From JAGXLC01 sp046545815 (GTDB lineage Bacteria; Bacteroidota; Bacteroidia; Bacteroidales; UBA12077), in NCBI GenBank assembly GCA_046545815.1, contig JBKGZA010000002.1:1-62881 (forward strand): DNA of 62,881 nucleotides, read 5' to 3'. Shown here piece after piece: positions 9,183-17,886 of this stretch. Each line of letters opens with the position of its first letter. Position 1 is the first letter of the stretch. A program made the position numbers and the translations under genes. The notes under the pieces are model-generated. The model searched no databases, had not been told where the DNA came from, and saw only the letters and a program-made list of their open reading frames with translations.

Positions 9183-10252
9183 AAGTCGAACTCCAGTTGT
9201 ACGGCTTGTTGTAGCTCATCGTTGGCCAACTGGGAAACAGAAAGCCCCAGCAATCTAATTTTCCTATCACCAAAATCCAGATGATTGAATATTTCTTTTG
9301 CGGTATTATGAAGGACGGTGAATCGGTTAATGGTTTGCGGAATGGTTTTGCTTCGGGTAATTTGTTTGAAATCGCTGAACTTTACCTTTAGCGTGAGTGT
9401 TTTCCCAAAGGACCCGGAACGCTCCATTCTCTTCATGAGTTCTTTTTCAATATGATACAAAGCTGTTATGATCTCAAAACGTGTCTGAAGATCTTTTTCA
9501 AAGGTTTGTTCGGTGCCTACGGATTTTCTGATGCGTTCAGGATTTACCTCTCTTTCATCAATAGCTCTTGAAATGTTGTAGTAGTGCAATCCCACCTTAC
9601 CAAAACGTTTGTTAAGCCATGCAAGAGATTTTCGTTTCAGGTCAGCGCCTGTTTCAATTCCGAGCTGATGCATCTTCCTTGCTGTAACACTGCCCACACC
9701 ATGGAACTTTTCCACCGGAAGCGCCTCAACAAATTTTTCGGCATCTTCAGGACGTATAACATACAATCCGTCAGGTTTATCATAGTCAGATGCGATTTTG
9801 GCAAGGAATTTATTGATGGAAACACCGGCTGAAGCGGTCAGTTGGGTCTTTTCACGGATTTTTTCCTTAATCTCCCGGGCAATAAGGGTGGCGCTCCTGA
9901 TGTTTCTTTTGTTTTGCGTTACATCGAGATACGCCTCATCAAGAGAAAGGGGTTCCACCAAATCGGTATACTCAAAGAAAATCTCCATGAATTCTTTGGA
10001 TACACCCTTATATTTTCCTATATCTCCCGGTACGAAGATCAAATGGGGACATTTTTGTCTGGCAATTTTGGATGACATGGCCGAACGTACTCCATATTTT
10101 CGTGCCTCGTAGCTTGCTGCGGAGACAACGCCACGCTCACTTCCCTTCCCCACCGCAACGGGCTCTCCCTTTAGTTCGGGGTTATCCCGCTGCTCAATGG
10201 AAGCATAAAACGCATCCATGTCGATGTGGATAATTTTGCGAATCCCAGCCAT
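9179..10252 (-). CDS. dinB: DNA polymerase IV (Y-family translesion polymerase)
   Basis: An error-prone polymerase that copies past damaged bases. Seen: IIHIDMDAFYASIEQ (first metal-binding Asp pair), YEARKYGVRSAM, PLSLDEAYLDVT (catalytic D and E), then the helix-hairpin-helix FHGVGSVTARKM and a little-finger domain. The C-terminus ends QLEFDF, resembling the clamp-binding peptide. I start it at MAGIRKIIHID (10252), as the extra 17 residues upstream are not family-like. It adjoins the photolyase unit convergently, placing two DNA-damage genes together. Confidence 0.94.
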   Translation of the reverse strand: MAGIRKIIHIDMDAFYASIEQRDNPELKGEPVAVGKGSERGVVSAASYEARKYGVRSAMSSKIARQKCPHLIFVPGDIGKYKGVSKEFMEIFFEYTDLVEPLSLDEAYLDVTQNKRNIRSATLIAREIKEKIREKTQLTASAGVSINKFLAKIASDYDKPDGLYVIRPEDAEKFVEALPVEKFHGVGSVTARKMHQLGIETGADLKRKSLAWLNKRFGKVGLHYYNISRAIDEREVNPERIRKSVGTEQTFEKDLQTRFEIITALYHIEKELMKRMERSGSFGKTLTLKVKFSDFKQITRSKTIPQTINRFTVLHNTAKEIFNHLDFGDRKIRLLGLSVSQLANDELQQAVQLEFDF

Positions 10253-10370
10253 TTGTTTACCGTAAAAAATACTTATGAAGAAGTTCTTTCCAATACGCTC
10301 CAATCAGTAAATCAAGCATCAATTGTCAAAAAACAAATTTCAGATAATGACCGATAGTCAATTTTTCTAT

Positions 10371-10397
10371 TTCAAAACAAGATAATCTTGTTTTGAA
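10371..10397. promoter_or_regulatory. 27-bp perfect palindrome upstream of dinB
   Basis: Two perfect 13-bp arms (TTCAAAACAAGAT and its complement) flank a single central base at 10384. The site is 119 bp upstream of the dinB start and 72 bp past the argJ stop. A one-base centre and no T-run make it a poor terminator, so a dimeric repressor operator is the more natural reading. Which protein would bind is unknown. Confidence 0.5.
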
Positions 10398-10468
10398 TAT
10401 TATTGGATCCTTAGCCCTCGTTATCCGGGATTTTTGATGATTCATGGATCTCAGTGAAAATTCATACA

Positions 10469-11710
10469 TTAAGTAGTATACACCGAATTAAACATCACAT
10501 AATCCGTGGTGATATCAGATCCCCAGGCTGTGGCTTCTGCTTCTCCGTTATTCAGGTTTAGATGAACCCGGATATGTGATTCTCTGAGCATTTTCTTCAT
10601 CAAATTCCGGTTGAAGTCTACCGGTACCCCTTTATCCAATATCTGGATCAGTTCTTTTTCATTACCAATGTAAAGATCCACAGTGGAGCTGTCGAAATGA
10701 ACTCCGGCATTTCCGGCAGCCATGATAATCCTGCCCCAGTTCGGGTCGCGTCCGAACATTGCCGTCTTTACAAGAAGGGAATCCGAAACGCTGCGCGCCA
10801 ATTTTTTGGCAGTCTGATAGGAATCGGCTTCTGTCACCTTGTATTCTATAAATTTGGAGGCCCCTTCGGCATCCGATATAATCAGCTTGGCCAGGTGGAG
10901 CATCATCTCCGACAAATGTTCTTCAAAAACTTGAAAGTTGGGGTCATCCTTTGATTTGATCTCGGGGTTTTCCGCCATTCCATTGGCCAAGACCAATACC
11001 ATGTCATTGGTGGAGGTATCACCATCAACAGTGATCATATTAAATGATTTTTCCACCGCCTGTTTCACGGTTTCTTCCAGCAGTGATTTATCTATGGCCG
11101 CATCAGTAACGATAAATGCCAGCATGGTTGCCATATTCGGATGAATCATTCCTGAACCTTTGGCAATACCGGCTATATTAACCTCCTTTCCGTCCAGTTC
11201 AAAACCAAGGTGCCCCTCTTTGGCAAAGGTATCGGTAGTTAATATGGCATTGGCTGCAAAGCTCCCTGCCTTCGGACTGTCAGAGAGCTTGGGGATATTT
11301 TCCTTGATACCTGCTACAATCTCTTCAGTGGGAAAAGTTTCCCCGATCAATCCGGTTGAAGCCACCATCACCAGCTCGGGATCAATTCCGAGGCCTTCTG
11401 CTGTAGTTTTGGCCATGGATTCGGCACCTTTGTAACCCTGCTCTCCAGTACATGCATTTGCATTTCCGGAATTTACAACAATAGCCTGTGCCCGGTTATC
11501 ACTGATGTGCTTTTTCGTCAGCTTAACAGGTTCGGCGATCACATCATTCAGTGTAAATGTAGCTGCGGCATTCGCGGGAACTTCCGAATAGATGATGGCC
11601 AGATCCCGCCGCATCGATTTGATGCCGGTGTGTGCACCCCAGCATTTTATTCCTTTAACATTGGTAATGTTATTCAGAAGATCATTGGTATTTACCGATT
11701 GCTTGCTCAT
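10469..11710 (-). CDS. argJ: glutamate N-acetyltransferase / ornithine acetyltransferase
   Basis: ArgJ moves the acetyl group from N-acetylornithine back to glutamate, making the arginine pathway cyclic; bifunctional forms also acetylate glutamate from acetyl-CoA. The 413-residue precursor contains the self-cleavage segment KGSGMIHPNMATMLAF, where the bond before Thr is cut to give alpha and beta chains, plus VNSGNANACTG and GRDPNWGRI. It is the last gene of the argB-argD-argC-argJ run, 114 bp after argC. Whether it is mono- or bifunctional cannot be read from the sequence. Confidence 0.93.
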   Translation of the reverse strand: MSKQSVNTNDLLNNITNVKGIKCWGAHTGIKSMRRDLAIIYSEVPANAAATFTLNDVIAEPVKLTKKHISDNRAQAIVVNSGNANACTGEQGYKGAESMAKTTAEGLGIDPELVMVASTGLIGETFPTEEIVAGIKENIPKLSDSPKAGSFAANAILTTDTFAKEGHLGFELDGKEVNIAGIAKGSGMIHPNMATMLAFIVTDAAIDKSLLEETVKQAVEKSFNMITVDGDTSTNDMVLVLANGMAENPEIKSKDDPNFQVFEEHLSEMMLHLAKLIISDAEGASKFIEYKVTEADSYQTAKKLARSVSDSLLVKTAMFGRDPNWGRIIMAAGNAGVHFDSSTVDLYIGNEKELIQILDKGVPVDFNRNLMKKMLRESHIRVHLNLNNGEAEATAWGSDITTDYVMFNSVYTT

Positions 11711-11824
11711 TTCTGGTGTTTTTTATATATGATACATCGTGGTTATACACTATAAACAACTGATATTAAACACTTATTATTTCCACTTGTTGTTATGAAG
11801 TCACTGATATGATCATTTTACATC

Positions 11825-12856
11825 TTAAGGCATGAGTGGAACAAGACCAAGGGCTTCTTTTTCATCAAAACCCAGCATGAGGTTCATATTCTGAACAGCC
11901 TGGCCTGCGGCACCCTTAACAAGATTATCAATGACTGTAAATACAAAGATGTTGCCGGTTCTGTCATCATAAAACGGGGCAATATCCGTATAATTTGTAC
12001 TCCTTACCTGTTTGATTTCAGGGGGATTCCTTAATATCCGTATAAAAGGCTCCTGACCATAATACTGATGGTACAAGTCAGTCAGCTTTTTCTCCGAGAT
12101 CTTTCGGGAAGGAATCGAATAGATGGAAGTAAGAATTCCCCTGTCAACAGGTAAAAGATGGGGAGTGAATTGTATGGTACTTTCATTTCCCGACGATTCC
12201 GAAAGGACTTCCTGTATTTCGACGGTATGCCGGTGACTTTTTATGCCGTAGGGTTTGAAGTTATCGTTCACATTGGGGAAATGAGTCACTCCTTTAGGTT
12301 TTACACCGGCCCCGGTAACGCCTGTTTTGGCGTCGACAAAAATCCGGTCGGGATGGATGAGATGCTCCTTAAGCAAGGGATAGGCACCCAGGATTGCTCC
12401 GGTAGGAAAGCATCCCGGATTGGCTACAAGATTACTGCGGGATATGGGTTCCCGATACAGCTCAGGAAGACCAAAAACCGCTTTCTGAAAACCTTCAGGA
12501 TAGGTATGTTCAATATTATACCAGTTGAAATAAATTTTGGGTGAGCTGAGCCGGAAATCTCCCGAAAGATCAATGATCTTAAACGGCTTGTCATTCCACT
12601 TTCTCACATATTCCATAGATACCCCGTGGGGCAGGGCAAGAAAAACCAAATCAATCTGATAATCAACGATATGCTCTGCTGATTTCAGTTCCACATCGCA
12701 AATTTCCCGGAACTGGGGATGAATATCCGAAAACTTTTTTCCCTGATGGGTTTCCGAGGTAATAAGTTCCACCTGAACCTGATCATGAAAAGTCAGAATG
12801 CGCACCAACTCCGATCCTGTATAACCTGTTGCCCCTATAATCGCTACTTTCTTCAT
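11825..12856 (-). CDS. argC: N-acetyl-gamma-glutamyl-phosphate reductase
   Basis: An NADPH-dependent reductase, third step of arginine synthesis. The 343-residue protein begins with a Rossmann motif (IIGATGYTGSELVRI) and has the active-site cysteine in NPGCFPTGA (about residue 148) and HRHTVEIQE further on. It starts one base after the argD stop codon, indicating tight coupling in the operon. Confidence 0.95.
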   Translation of the reverse strand: MKKVAIIGATGYTGSELVRILTFHDQVQVELITSETHQGKKFSDIHPQFREICDVELKSAEHIVDYQIDLVFLALPHGVSMEYVRKWNDKPFKIIDLSGDFRLSSPKIYFNWYNIEHTYPEGFQKAVFGLPELYREPISRSNLVANPGCFPTGAILGAYPLLKEHLIHPDRIFVDAKTGVTGAGVKPKGVTHFPNVNDNFKPYGIKSHRHTVEIQEVLSESSGNESTIQFTPHLLPVDRGILTSIYSIPSRKISEKKLTDLYHQYYGQEPFIRILRNPPEIKQVRSTNYTDIAPFYDDRTGNIFVFTVIDNLVKGAAGQAVQNMNLMLGFDEKEALGLVPLMP

Positions 12857-12857
12857 A

Positions 12858-14081
12858 TTATTCCGATTCTTCCAGTGATTGACACATAACGTCCTGAACC
12901 GTTTTCAGCTCATTATAAGTGATATTCAACGGCGGCACAAAACGTAAAACATTATCGGCCGTTGCGTTCGCAAGAACACCCTTTTCAAGCATTCTGGACA
13001 CAATGGGTTTGGCTTCGAATGCCAATTCAACTCCGATCATCAGACCCAACCCCCGGACTTCTTCTATTCCATACTTTTCAGGTGTGTTATTTTGTATCTG
13101 GTTTCTCATCCACTCACCCTTTTCTGCAGCCTGTTTAACAAGCCCTTCATCTTCAATCACTCCGATGGCTGCCAGCGCAGCGGCTGTGGCGAGCGGATTG
13201 CCACCAAAAGTTGTACCATGGTCGCCAAAACCAATCACCTGTGAAACCTTCTCATTGGCAAGCAGGGCACTTATAGGAACGCCACTCCCAAGCGCTTTGG
13301 CCGAAGTAAGCATATCCGGCTGCACACCAAAATGCTCTTTGGCAAAAAATGCTCCTGTACGCCCCATACCGCATTGAATTTCATCGAATATCAGCAATAT
13401 GTTGTGCTGGTCGCATATCTCCCGCAACTGCCTCATAAAATCCTTTCCTGCTATATGGATGCCGCCCTCTCCCTGCACGGGTTCAATGATAAAAGCAGCC
13501 ACATCTTCATTAACGGTTTCCTTTACAGCTTCTATATCATTGAATGGGATCATACCGAATCCCTGTGGAATTGGTTCAAAACCTTCCTGCATCTTCTTCT
13601 TGCCCATGGCAATGGTGCCCAAAGTACGTCCGTGAAAGCAGCCGGAAAAACTGATCACGGTACCTCCGCGATTATGAGCATGAGCATATTTCCTTGCCAG
13701 CTTAACAGCCCCCTCATTGGCTTCAGCACCGCTATTGGCGAAGAATACACGGCTTAAACCGCTGAGTGTTGACAGCTTCTCTGAAAGCAGTGCCTGCGGC
13801 TTGCTTAAATAGAAATTGGAAATATGGATAAGGTCTTCTGCTTGTCTCTGAATTGCTTCCACAATGCGCGGGTGACAATGACCTGCGCTGTTTACGGCAA
13901 TACCTGCCATAGCATCAATATATTCCCTGCCATTATCGTCCCACACACGGCTTCCTTTTCCCTTGATCAGTGTAACCGGAAATCGGTTGAAAGTGGGTAA
14001 ATAGTACTTTTTATCCAGTTCCTGAAAATGGGGATTCTTCTTTTTATCCATAAAACTTTTCTGATTGCTTTTATTTAACAA
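12858..14081 (-). CDS. argD: acetylornithine aminotransferase (class III, PLP)
   Basis: A PLP enzyme that transaminates N-acetylglutamate semialdehyde. Seen: ANSGAEANEGAVKLAR, FHGRTLG, EPVQGEGG, DEIQCGMGRTG and the PLP lysine in TSAKALGSG, then TTFGGNPLA. The start is ambiguous: Met at 14081 overlaps argB by 11 bp, while MDKKKNPHFQ at 14051 leaves a 19-bp gap and also fits. Some Bacteroides use N-succinyl rather than N-acetyl intermediates, so the true acyl group is not certain. Confidence 0.92.
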   Translation of the reverse strand: MLNKSNQKSFMDKKKNPHFQELDKKYYLPTFNRFPVTLIKGKGSRVWDDNGREYIDAMAGIAVNSAGHCHPRIVEAIQRQAEDLIHISNFYLSKPQALLSEKLSTLSGLSRVFFANSGAEANEGAVKLARKYAHAHNRGGTVISFSGCFHGRTLGTIAMGKKKMQEGFEPIPQGFGMIPFNDIEAVKETVNEDVAAFIIEPVQGEGGIHIAGKDFMRQLREICDQHNILLIFDEIQCGMGRTGAFFAKEHFGVQPDMLTSAKALGSGVPISALLANEKVSQVIGFGDHGTTFGGNPLATAAALAAIGVIEDEGLVKQAAEKGEWMRNQIQNNTPEKYGIEEVRGLGLMIGVELAFEAKPIVSRMLEKGVLANATADNVLRFVPPLNITYNELKTVQDVMCQSLEESE

Positions 14082-14901
14082 ATCGGGTTCCTTGTATATT
14101 ATTGGTTTCCACTATACTTTCCATCAGTCGCTCCGGTTTCTTGCCATTAATGATCAACGCAGACTCAGCTCCATTTTCAATGGCCCTTTTGCAGGCTTCC
14201 GTCTTAGGTATCATCCCCCCTTTGATCACATCCTGATAAAGTTCCTCCATTTCAGTTATTTTTAATTCCCTGATCAATGATGAAGGATCAGAAGGGTCCT
14301 TCAGTAACCCGTCCACATCGGTGAGCATAATAAAATGCTTGGCTTTCAGGGCTCCGGCAAGATAACCTGCAAACATATCGGCATTTACATTGTAATCGGC
14401 ACCATCCTCTCCTGCTGAAATAGTGGATACCACCGGGATATAATCATTTGCAAGCAGAATATCCAGCAATGTGGTGTCGATGTTTCTGATGTTTCCCACA
14501 TATCCTATATCAACTTGTCGCCCCTCCTGATCGGTATGATATCTTTTTCCCACTTGCACCATCCGGCCATCTTTACCCGAAAGCCCGACAGATCGAAGAC
14601 CCAGTTCATTCAACAGCCGCACCAGCTTACTGTTTACATTCCCTTTCAGGGCCATTTCAATATATTTCATGGCTTCTCCTGTAGTTTTTCGGTGACCCTC
14701 AACAAATTCCGTTTCGATACCGGCCAGTTTAAGATTGTCTTCAATGAACGGCCCACCACCATGAACCAAAACCACATGATAATTCCTTCTTATAAGTTCA
14801 TAAACTTCTTTAAGAAGCTCCCGGGTTAGTTCGTCATCCCGCATGGCATTACCACCATACTTTATCAGAACCACTTCATTGTGCTGATCTGCTTTTGGCA
14901 T
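14071..14901 (-). CDS. argB: acetylglutamate kinase
   Basis: Phosphorylates N-acetyl-L-glutamate (an N-succinyl substrate is known in some Bacteroides). The 276-residue amino acid kinase fold protein shows IKYGGNAM at the N-terminus, VHGGGPFIEDNL, the nucleotide-site NVNADMFAG, LTDVDGLLKD and GGMIPK. It leads the arginine operon. Carbamoyltransferase, argG and argH are not in this window. Upstream (14902-15192) there is only a 15-bp palindrome ATTGCCG-A-CGGCAAT at 14986-15000. Confidence 0.94.
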   Translation of the reverse strand: MPKADQHNEVVLIKYGGNAMRDDELTRELLKEVYELIRRNYHVVLVHGGGPFIEDNLKLAGIETEFVEGHRKTTGEAMKYIEMALKGNVNSKLVRLLNELGLRSVGLSGKDGRMVQVGKRYHTDQEGRQVDIGYVGNIRNIDTTLLDILLANDYIPVVSTISAGEDGADYNVNADMFAGYLAGALKAKHFIMLTDVDGLLKDPSDPSSLIRELKITEMEELYQDVIKGGMIPKTEACKRAIENGAESALIINGKKPERLMESIVETNNIQGTRFVK

Positions 14902-15192
14902 TCCAAATAAAATTATCGTAAGATTTTACATTTTGTTATTCCGCCGGGTATTCTCCTATTCATCCCGGCAATTTTCACCGGCCTGATTGCCGACGGCAAT
15001 ATGCTCCGGCTTTTTATGTTAACGGATAAAAATATATCTGAATTAATCGGAGTGAAAGTTAAATAAATTCCTCCAACCATACAAAAAATCGACCTCCGTT
15101 TATGCTATTATCCGGGAAGATCGTTTTGGCAGAACAAACCCTTCTACAAGCACAGAATTGTTCTTGTTACATGACTTCTTGTTTTAAAAGCA

Positions 15193-16269
15193 TCATGTAA
15201 CCTCAAAATCAATTCCCATCTTATCGGCCAGTTCACGCAGGTTCTTTTTCACGGAATCCAACAGTTCAATCCCTTCACGTGCGGTTTTTTCCTCCATTCT
15301 TCTTTCAGGATCACCCGGTATCATTACCTCGGGCTGACCCCCGATATTTTCTGCCTTCCTGAAAGTTTCCATCCATTTGTCCATCCTGTTTTTGAATTCC
15401 TCTTTCTCCTGGAAGGCATCGATGCGCATGGCACCAAAGAAATGACCCAATCCCAGGCCTACCTGTGTTTCCGGTGGTGCCAGAAAAGGTACCTGAGGCG
15501 GTACAAAAGGACCGAAATTAGCCCCCGAAAGTACCGCAGAAAAGATATCCACAATAGAATTCAGGCAATATCCTTTGTGACTTCCGTGCGCACGATCGCT
15601 GCCCAACGGAAGGATTGCCCCTCCTTTCTTGATGACATCAGGATCTGTTGAAGGGCGGCCCTCCGCATCCTGCACAAGCCCCTCTTCAACGGACTCTCCC
15701 TGCGTAGCCTTAATAGTAAGCTTTCCCCTGGCAATGGGTGTTGTGGCAAAGTCGGCAACATACGGAGGATATTTACCTGCCGGTATTGCCACAGCAACAG
15801 GATTCGTACCCAACAACCGGCTTTTGGAATAGGTAGGAGCGACAAATGGGTTGGCATTGGTCATGGCAATGCCAATCATGTCTTCTTCCAGGGCCATCAT
15901 TGAATAAAAACCGGCTATTCCAAAATGATTGGAGTTTTTTGTAGCTACCCATCCGGTACTTGCATTTTTGGCCTTTTCCATGGCAATCTGCATGGAGCGC
16001 TTGGCTGCTACCATTCCATAAGCCCCATCACCATTAACAACAGCAGTACCGGGTGTTTCTCTTTCCTTTTTTATTTCCGGCCGGATATTGATCTTTCCTT
16101 TTTCATACATTAAGAAATAATTTTTGATCCGGATCATGCCATGGGAGGATATCCCCCTTTTTTCCGCAGCCACCAAAATTTCTGCAATTGTGTAAGCATC
16201 ACTTTCAGAGCAACCCAGTTTTCTGAAAAGCCGGGAAGTAAAATCCCTTAAATACTCAGCTGAATACAT
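15193..16269 (-). CDS. Ldh-family (malate/lactate/ureidoglycolate-type) NAD(P)-dependent dehydrogenase
   Basis: A 358-residue member of the type 2 malate/L-lactate dehydrogenase family, which reduces 2-oxo acids with NAD(P)H and lacks a Rossmann fold. Seen: GISSHGMIRI near residue 35 (catalytic His), VNGDGAYGMVAAKRSM, NSNHFGIAGFYS, TNANPFVAPTYS, LLGTNPVAVAIPAG and GSDRAHGSHKGYCL. The natural substrate cannot be read from sequence. It follows the SDR gene by 15 bp, so the two probably form one operon. Confidence 0.88.
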   Translation of the reverse strand: MYSAEYLRDFTSRLFRKLGCSESDAYTIAEILVAAEKRGISSHGMIRIKNYFLMYEKGKINIRPEIKKERETPGTAVVNGDGAYGMVAAKRSMQIAMEKAKNASTGWVATKNSNHFGIAGFYSMMALEEDMIGIAMTNANPFVAPTYSKSRLLGTNPVAVAIPAGKYPPYVADFATTPIARGKLTIKATQGESVEEGLVQDAEGRPSTDPDVIKKGGAILPLGSDRAHGSHKGYCLNSIVDIFSAVLSGANFGPFVPPQVPFLAPPETQVGLGLGHFFGAMRIDAFQEKEEFKNRMDKWMETFRKAENIGGQPEVMIPGDPERRMEEKTAREGIELLDSVKKNLRELADKMGIDFEVT

Positions 16270-16284
16270 AGTGAAATTTGTTTG

Positions 16285-17043
16285 TTAACGAACGTCCTTA
16301 TAAAATGAATTGGCCTGATCCGTAGCTGTTATCTCAATATTGTTCAGATTGACATGTTGGGGCTGATTCACTGCAAACATTATGATTTCTGCCACGTCAT
16401 CCCCGGTTAAGGGTGTAAATCCTTTATAGGCCTTTTCCGCTTTATCCTTATCTCCTTTAAATCTGACCAGCGAAAATTCTGTTTCCACCATGCCGGGAGA
16501 GATATTTGTAACTTTGATCTTATCTTTCAGCATGTCGATGCGCATTGCCTCAGAAAGGGCTTCCACGGCATGTTTTGTGGCACAATATACATTGCCCTTT
16601 TCATATACTTCATGGCCAGCTATTGAGGCAACATTCAGAATGTGCCCGGAACCTTGTTCGATCATTCGCGGAGCAATCTTTCGCGTGATGTAGAGAAGTC
16701 CCTTAACATTGGTGTCGATCATCCGTTCCCAGTCATCTATCTCACCCTCCTGTATATGACTCAATCCCACAGCCAGTCCTGCGTTGTTGATCAACACTCC
16801 GATGTTTTTCCACTCATCAGGGAGGCTGTCAACTGAGTTAAACACCTCATGTTTGTCTCTTATGTCAAAGCTCAGAATATACGCCCGGGCAGAGTAGTTT
16901 TTTTCTATGGCTTCTTTGAGGCTTTCAAGCCTTTCACTCCTTCTTCCCGTAATGATTACACTCCACCCATTTTCAGCCAGCTTCAGTGCTGTGGCACGGC
17001 CTATGCCTGCTGTAGCTCCTGTAATTAGTGCTATCCTGCTCAT
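16285..17043 (-). CDS. short-chain dehydrogenase/reductase (SDR, YdfG-like)
   Basis: A 252-residue classical SDR. The cofactor motif TGATAGIGRATA is at residues 8-19, NNAGLAVG at about 87, the catalytic Ser in NVASIAG and the Tyr-x3-Lys in YCATKHA. Arginines after the second strand (GRRSERL) favour NADP(H). Relatives are serine/3-hydroxy acid dehydrogenases, but the substrate is unassigned. It is upstream of and probably co-transcribed with the Ldh-family gene; the repeat array starts about 100 bp before its start codon. Confidence 0.88.
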   Translation of the reverse strand: MSRIALITGATAGIGRATALKLAENGWSVIITGRRSERLESLKEAIEKNYSARAYILSFDIRDKHEVFNSVDSLPDEWKNIGVLINNAGLAVGLSHIQEGEIDDWERMIDTNVKGLLYITRKIAPRMIEQGSGHILNVASIAGHEVYEKGNVYCATKHAVEALSEAMRIDMLKDKIKVTNISPGMVETEFSLVRFKGDKDKAEKAYKGFTPLTGDDVAEIIMFAVNQPQHVNLNNIEITATDQANSFYKDVR

Positions 17044-17140
17044 ATCTTCAGTATTTTTTTGGGTTCGGATGCTAAAATAACAAAATTAGTAGGAAGAATG
17101 ATGGATCAAACATTTCTTCGCTACCATTGAATATTTTCCC

Positions 17141-17499
17141 GGTACAGCCGCATTTTTTATCGGTACAAACGGTTTATGCTTCGGTACAATCACATTTTAT
17201 TCCGGTACAGTCGTGTTTCTCTCCGGTACAGTCGTGTTTTTCTCCGGTACAGTCACATTTTTTATGGGTACAATTACATTATCTTCCGGTACATTTGGAT
17301 TTTTGAGCGGTACAATGGCATATTCTTTCGGTACAATCGATATATTTCCTGGTACAATCCAACTTTTTTCCGGTACAATGGGTTTCTTCGCCGGTACAAT
17401 AGATCATTTTCCCGGAACGCAAGGGATTTCTGCTGGTACAAGATAGTTTTTTACCGGTGCAAAGGAAATTAATTTTTGGTACATAGGGATTCTATCGTG
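17141..17499. repeat. 21-bp-period intergenic array, 17 units with GGTACA core
   Basis: GGTACA occurs at 17141, 17162, 17183, 17204, 17225, 17246, 17267, 17288, 17309, 17330, 17351, 17372, 17393, then as variants at 17414 (GGAACG), 17435 (exact), 17456 (GGTGCA) and 17478 (exact; one 22-bp step). So 15 of 17 cores are exact at a 21-bp spacing, two turns of B-DNA. Between cores the sequence varies but keeps a T-rich tract ending in C or CC, which would phase the T-tracts with the helix. A weaker unit may precede at 17120. The two short plus-strand frames through it only encode seven-residue repeats (xxRYN, xSGT) and are not taken as genes. Confidence 0.93.
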
Positions 17500-17886
17500 G
17501 AACGCACCCGTCCGACCGACATGCAAGAATCTGGATCTTTTGGAATAATCTTTATTATACCCGTAAAGCCAAATGCTTTGCCAATATCTGACAATCGGTC
17601 AGACGGGGAGCATCCGTTCGGGGGGAAACATCCTAATGGCCATAAATGACAATTATATTCCACTGCAAACTCCAGGTTTCAGGACCTGACAACTTATAGA
17701 TGAATGATCACAGAATGACTATCGAATATCTCTGCCAACTGTAGCTTTCAGGTTTTGCTCCCGCAGAATGCGGGACCCATTGCCAACTTCTTCCTCAAAC
17801 CCTTTCTAACAACTCAATGACCCTTGATTCTTCTGTCAACTGAGGCATTTGGTTTGCCAACTGCCCGTTGCCCATTGCCAACTAAA
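17500..17886. other. non-coding stretch after the array, with a spaced inverted repeat
   Basis: No gene is seen between the array and the DUF5916 stop. A 13-bp inverted repeat with one mismatch (17507-17519 CCCGTCCGACCGA; 17595-17607) is separated by 75 bp. The rest contains several scattered short words of the type TTGCCAACT near 17725-17880 that look like degenerate repeats. No function is assigned. Confidence 0.4.

Noticed and set aside
10304..10370. Longer DinB start at 10303
   Set aside because: The extra 17 residues are not seen in the family, and the conserved IHIDMDAFYAS begins eight residues after Met at 10252.
17176..17472. Open frames of 98 and 77 residues (17176-17472 and 17213-17446) made of seven-residue repeats
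   Set aside because: 21 bp is seven codons, so any frame through the array without a stop gives a heptad-like peptide. Two frames are open at once, both lack family likeness, and the core is conserved at the DNA level.
17141..17499. CRISPR array
   Set aside because: Repeat cores of 6-8 bp at 21-bp spacing leave no room for 30-bp spacers, and no cas gene is near.
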